Below are positions 5,612 to 6,955 of a stretch of 6,955 nucleotides of DNA, piece after piece. The DNA comes from JBAXLO01 sp037134755. GTDB taxonomy: Bacteria > Bacteroidota > Bacteroidia > Bacteroidales > JACABE01. The stretch is taken from positions 1-6,955 of the forward strand of contig JBAXLO010000231.1 in NCBI GenBank assembly GCA_037134755.1. Reading direction: 5' to 3'. How positions within the stretch are numbered: the stretch's first letter is position 1; the number at the start of each line of letters is the position of its first letter. The notes beneath the pieces were generated by a model, which was given only the letters and a program-made list of their open reading frames with translations, was not told the origin of the DNA and did no database searches. Position numbers and translations under genes: made by a program.

Positions 5612-6709
5612 ATGGGTTTAAAATGCGGTATCGTGGGACTTACTAACATTGGTAAGACAACTATTTTCAATTGTATATCTAATACTAAGGCTGAAACTAC
5701 AAATTTTGCTTATAGTACAAGTAAATCGAATATGGGTGTGGCTAATGTGCCCGATCAGAGGTTATTTGAATTGGATAAGGTTATTAAAGCAGAGAAAGTG
5801 GTGCCTGCTACTATTGATGTTGTGGATATTCCGGGGCTTGCCAAGGGTGCAAATCAAGGTGAAGGTGTAGGAAATGCTTTTCTTGCTGATATTCGTCAGA
5901 CTGATGCTATTATTCATGTTTTAAGATGTTTTGATGATGAAAATCTCGCACATGTTGAAGGCTCAATTGATCCCGTAAGGGACAAAGAGATCATTGAATT
6001 TGAGCTTCAGGTAAAAGATCTTGAAGTAATTGAACGTAAAATTCAACGTACTGAAAAGGGTGCTAAGGCTGGCGATAAAGATGCTAAGCATGGTTTGGAA
6101 GTACTTGCTAAATATAAACGACATCTGGAGAATATGGAGAATGTTCGTACGCTTGAGGTGACTGAAGACGAGCGTAGATGGGTGAATGATATGTTTCTTT
6201 TGACCGAAAAGCCTGTAATGTATGTATGTAATGTTGATGAGAAGTCTGCTTTGACTGGTAATAAGTATGTTGATGCACTTAAAGAAGCTGTGAAGAACGA
6301 GAATACAGAAGTTTTGATAATAGCCGGAGCTTTAGAAGCTGAAATTGCCGAACTTGAAAGCGAAGAAGATCGTATTGCTTTCCTTCAGGATTATGGACTG
6401 ACCGAACCTGGTGTAAATGTCTTAATTCGTTCGGCTTATCGTTTGCTTAATCTTATTGCTTTCTTCACTGTTGGCGGAAAAGAGAACCGTGCCTGGACTA
6501 TTCACAAGGGTATGACGGCTCCTCAGGCGGCTGGTGCTATCCATAGCGACCTTGAGCGTGGTTTTATTCGTGCCGAAGTTACTAAATATGATGATTTGAT
6601 TAAGTATCGCTCTGAAGTTAAGGTAAAAGAAGCAGGTAAGCTTGCTGTAGAAGGCAAAAATTATGTAGTTTGTGATGGTGATATTCTACATATTCGCTTT
6701 AACGTGTAA
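5612..6709 (+). CDS. ychF: Ribosome-associated P-loop NTPase YchF/OLA1 (variant motifs)
   Basis: YchF is a conserved Obg-family NTPase that associates with ribosomes, often prefers ATP, and is linked to translation and stress responses. The 365 residues match family length. The N-terminal G domain has P-loop GLTNIGKT (9-16), switch II DIPGL (72-76), and NVDE (207-210) in place of NKxD, the feature associated with ATP use in this family. VLRCFDDENLAHVEG (103-117) contains His114, matching the position of the catalytic His described in E. coli YchF. A helical insertion (about 130-200) and a C-terminal TGS domain (about 281-364, FFTVGGKENRAWTIHKGMTAPQAAG... to ILHIRFNV) follow. The usual GLPNVGKS and NxPFCTIEPN are replaced here by GLTNIGKT and NFAYSTSKSN (31-40), and DIAGL by DIPGL. 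The TGS domain and overall colinearity leave the family assignment secure. It has its own -7 box and a terminator. Confidence 0.95.
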   Translation: MGLKCGIVGLTNIGKTTIFNCISNTKAETTNFAYSTSKSNMGVANVPDQRLFELDKVIKAEKVVPATIDVVDIPGLAKGANQGEGVGNAFLADIRQTDAIIHVLRCFDDENLAHVEGSIDPVRDKEIIEFELQVKDLEVIERKIQRTEKGAKAGDKDAKHGLEVLAKYKRHLENMENVRTLEVTEDERRWVNDMFLLTEKPVMYVCNVDEKSALTGNKYVDALKEAVKNENTEVLIIAGALEAEIAELESEEDRIAFLQDYGLTEPGVNVLIRSAYRLLNLIAFFTVGGKENRAWTIHKGMTAPQAAGAIHSDLERGFIRAEVTKYDDLIKYRSEVKVKEAGKLAVEGKNYVVCDGDILHIRFNV

Positions 6710-6767
6710 GTAAGATACAGGAAAGGAGTTTAGGCTTTTAGTAGTTTAGACTATTAGGAAGAATTTT

Positions 6768-6805
6768 AGCCGTTAGCATTGATTTGTTGACGGCTTTTCT
6801 GTTTT
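6768..6805 (+). terminator. Intrinsic terminator after ychF
   Basis: Stem AGCCGTTAGC (6768-6777) pairs with GTTGACGGCT (6786-6795), 10 bp including two G-U pairs and an 8-nt loop. It is followed by TTTTCTGTTTT (6795-6805). It lies about 60 nt beyond the ychF stop codon. Confidence 0.85.
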
Positions 6806-6814
6806 CAACTTTAT

Positions 6815-6850
6815 GTACTCAAGGCACTTCAAGTACTTTAGGCACTTTCT
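6815..6850. repeat. Nonamer tandem array, alternating GTACT/GCACT
   Basis: Four 9-nt units lie head to tail: GTACTCAAG (6815-6823), GCACTTCAA (6824-6832), GTACTTTAG (6833-6841) and GCACTTTCT (6842-6850). Units 1 and 3 begin GTACT, units 2 and 4 begin GCACT. The array is non-coding, just past the ychF terminator, and of unknown function. Confidence 0.6.
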
Positions 6851-6859
6851 TCATTAGTA

Positions 6860-6897
6860 TTTCAATATTAAAATAATTCTTATTAATAATATTGAAA
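6860..6897. other. Long AT-rich perfect inverted repeat
   Basis: TTTCAATATTA (6860-6870) is perfectly complementary to TAATATTGAAA (6887-6897). Inside, AATAA (6872-6876) pairs with TTATT (6880-6884) around a TTC loop, giving 16 bp in total with one small asymmetric bulge. There is only one G-C pair. Neither strand has a U-tract directly after the stem, so it does not look like a standard terminator. The remaining bases to 6955 show no gene or recognisable site. Confidence 0.55.
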
Positions 6898-6955
6898 AAA
6901 GGGCGTAATAGACAAAATAGTTGGTCGTGCCTATCTAAAACCATTATTATATCTA

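Noticed and set aside
6900..6955. Possible promoter or gene start at the right edge
   Set aside because: No TAnnTTTG box on either strand and no start with a sustained frame; too little sequence to judge.

Overview
The window looks like chromosomal DNA of a low-GC member of the Bacteroidota. By eye it is roughly one-third GC. The lineage call rests on several signs. Shine-Dalgarno sites are absent and start codons follow A/T-rich leaders. Five boxes match the Bacteroidota -7 promoter consensus TAnnTTTG exactly and sit just upstream of genes. The tRNA does not encode its CCA end. The cold-shock protein is the short 63-residue type. Both exported TPR proteins have Gln right after the predicted signal peptidase site (the Bacteroidetes 'Q-rule'). 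A Bacteroidales/Marinilabiliales-like bacterium is my best guess from the YchF sequence, but I cannot confirm it here.

Layout from left to right: the last codons of an unidentified gene (ends at 43); an AT-rich spacer with a heptamer array; a tRNA-Arg(UCG) gene on the minus strand (223-296) with its own -7 box and a terminator hairpin; a divergent cold-shock protein gene (469-660) closed by a strong intrinsic terminator; a long exported TPR-like protein with a Lys/His-rich linker and a TTG start (875-3091). Facing it are smpB (3120-3575) and pdxH (3633-4280), both minus strand and probably one pdxH-smpB transcript. Divergent from pdxH is an exported protein built almost wholly of about eleven TPR repeats (4316-5542). 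Then comes ychF, encoding an Obg-family ATPase/GTPase with an atypical P-loop (5612-6709), with a terminator, a 9-nt tandem array and a long AT-rich hairpin before the window ends.

Functionally this is a housekeeping neighbourhood: SmpB (ribosome rescue), YchF (ribosome-associated P-loop NTPase), CSP (RNA chaperone), tRNA-Arg (decoding) and PdxH (vitamin B6). Two exported TPR scaffolds of unknown role sit among them. I see no phage, IS, CRISPR or defence genes, and no clear new multi-gene system. The most notable points are a tRNA whose tertiary G19-C56 pair is replaced by A19-U56, a YchF with changed nucleotide-binding and switch I motifs, and short-period intergenic repeats (7 and 9 nt), one of which runs into a perfect -7 promoter box.
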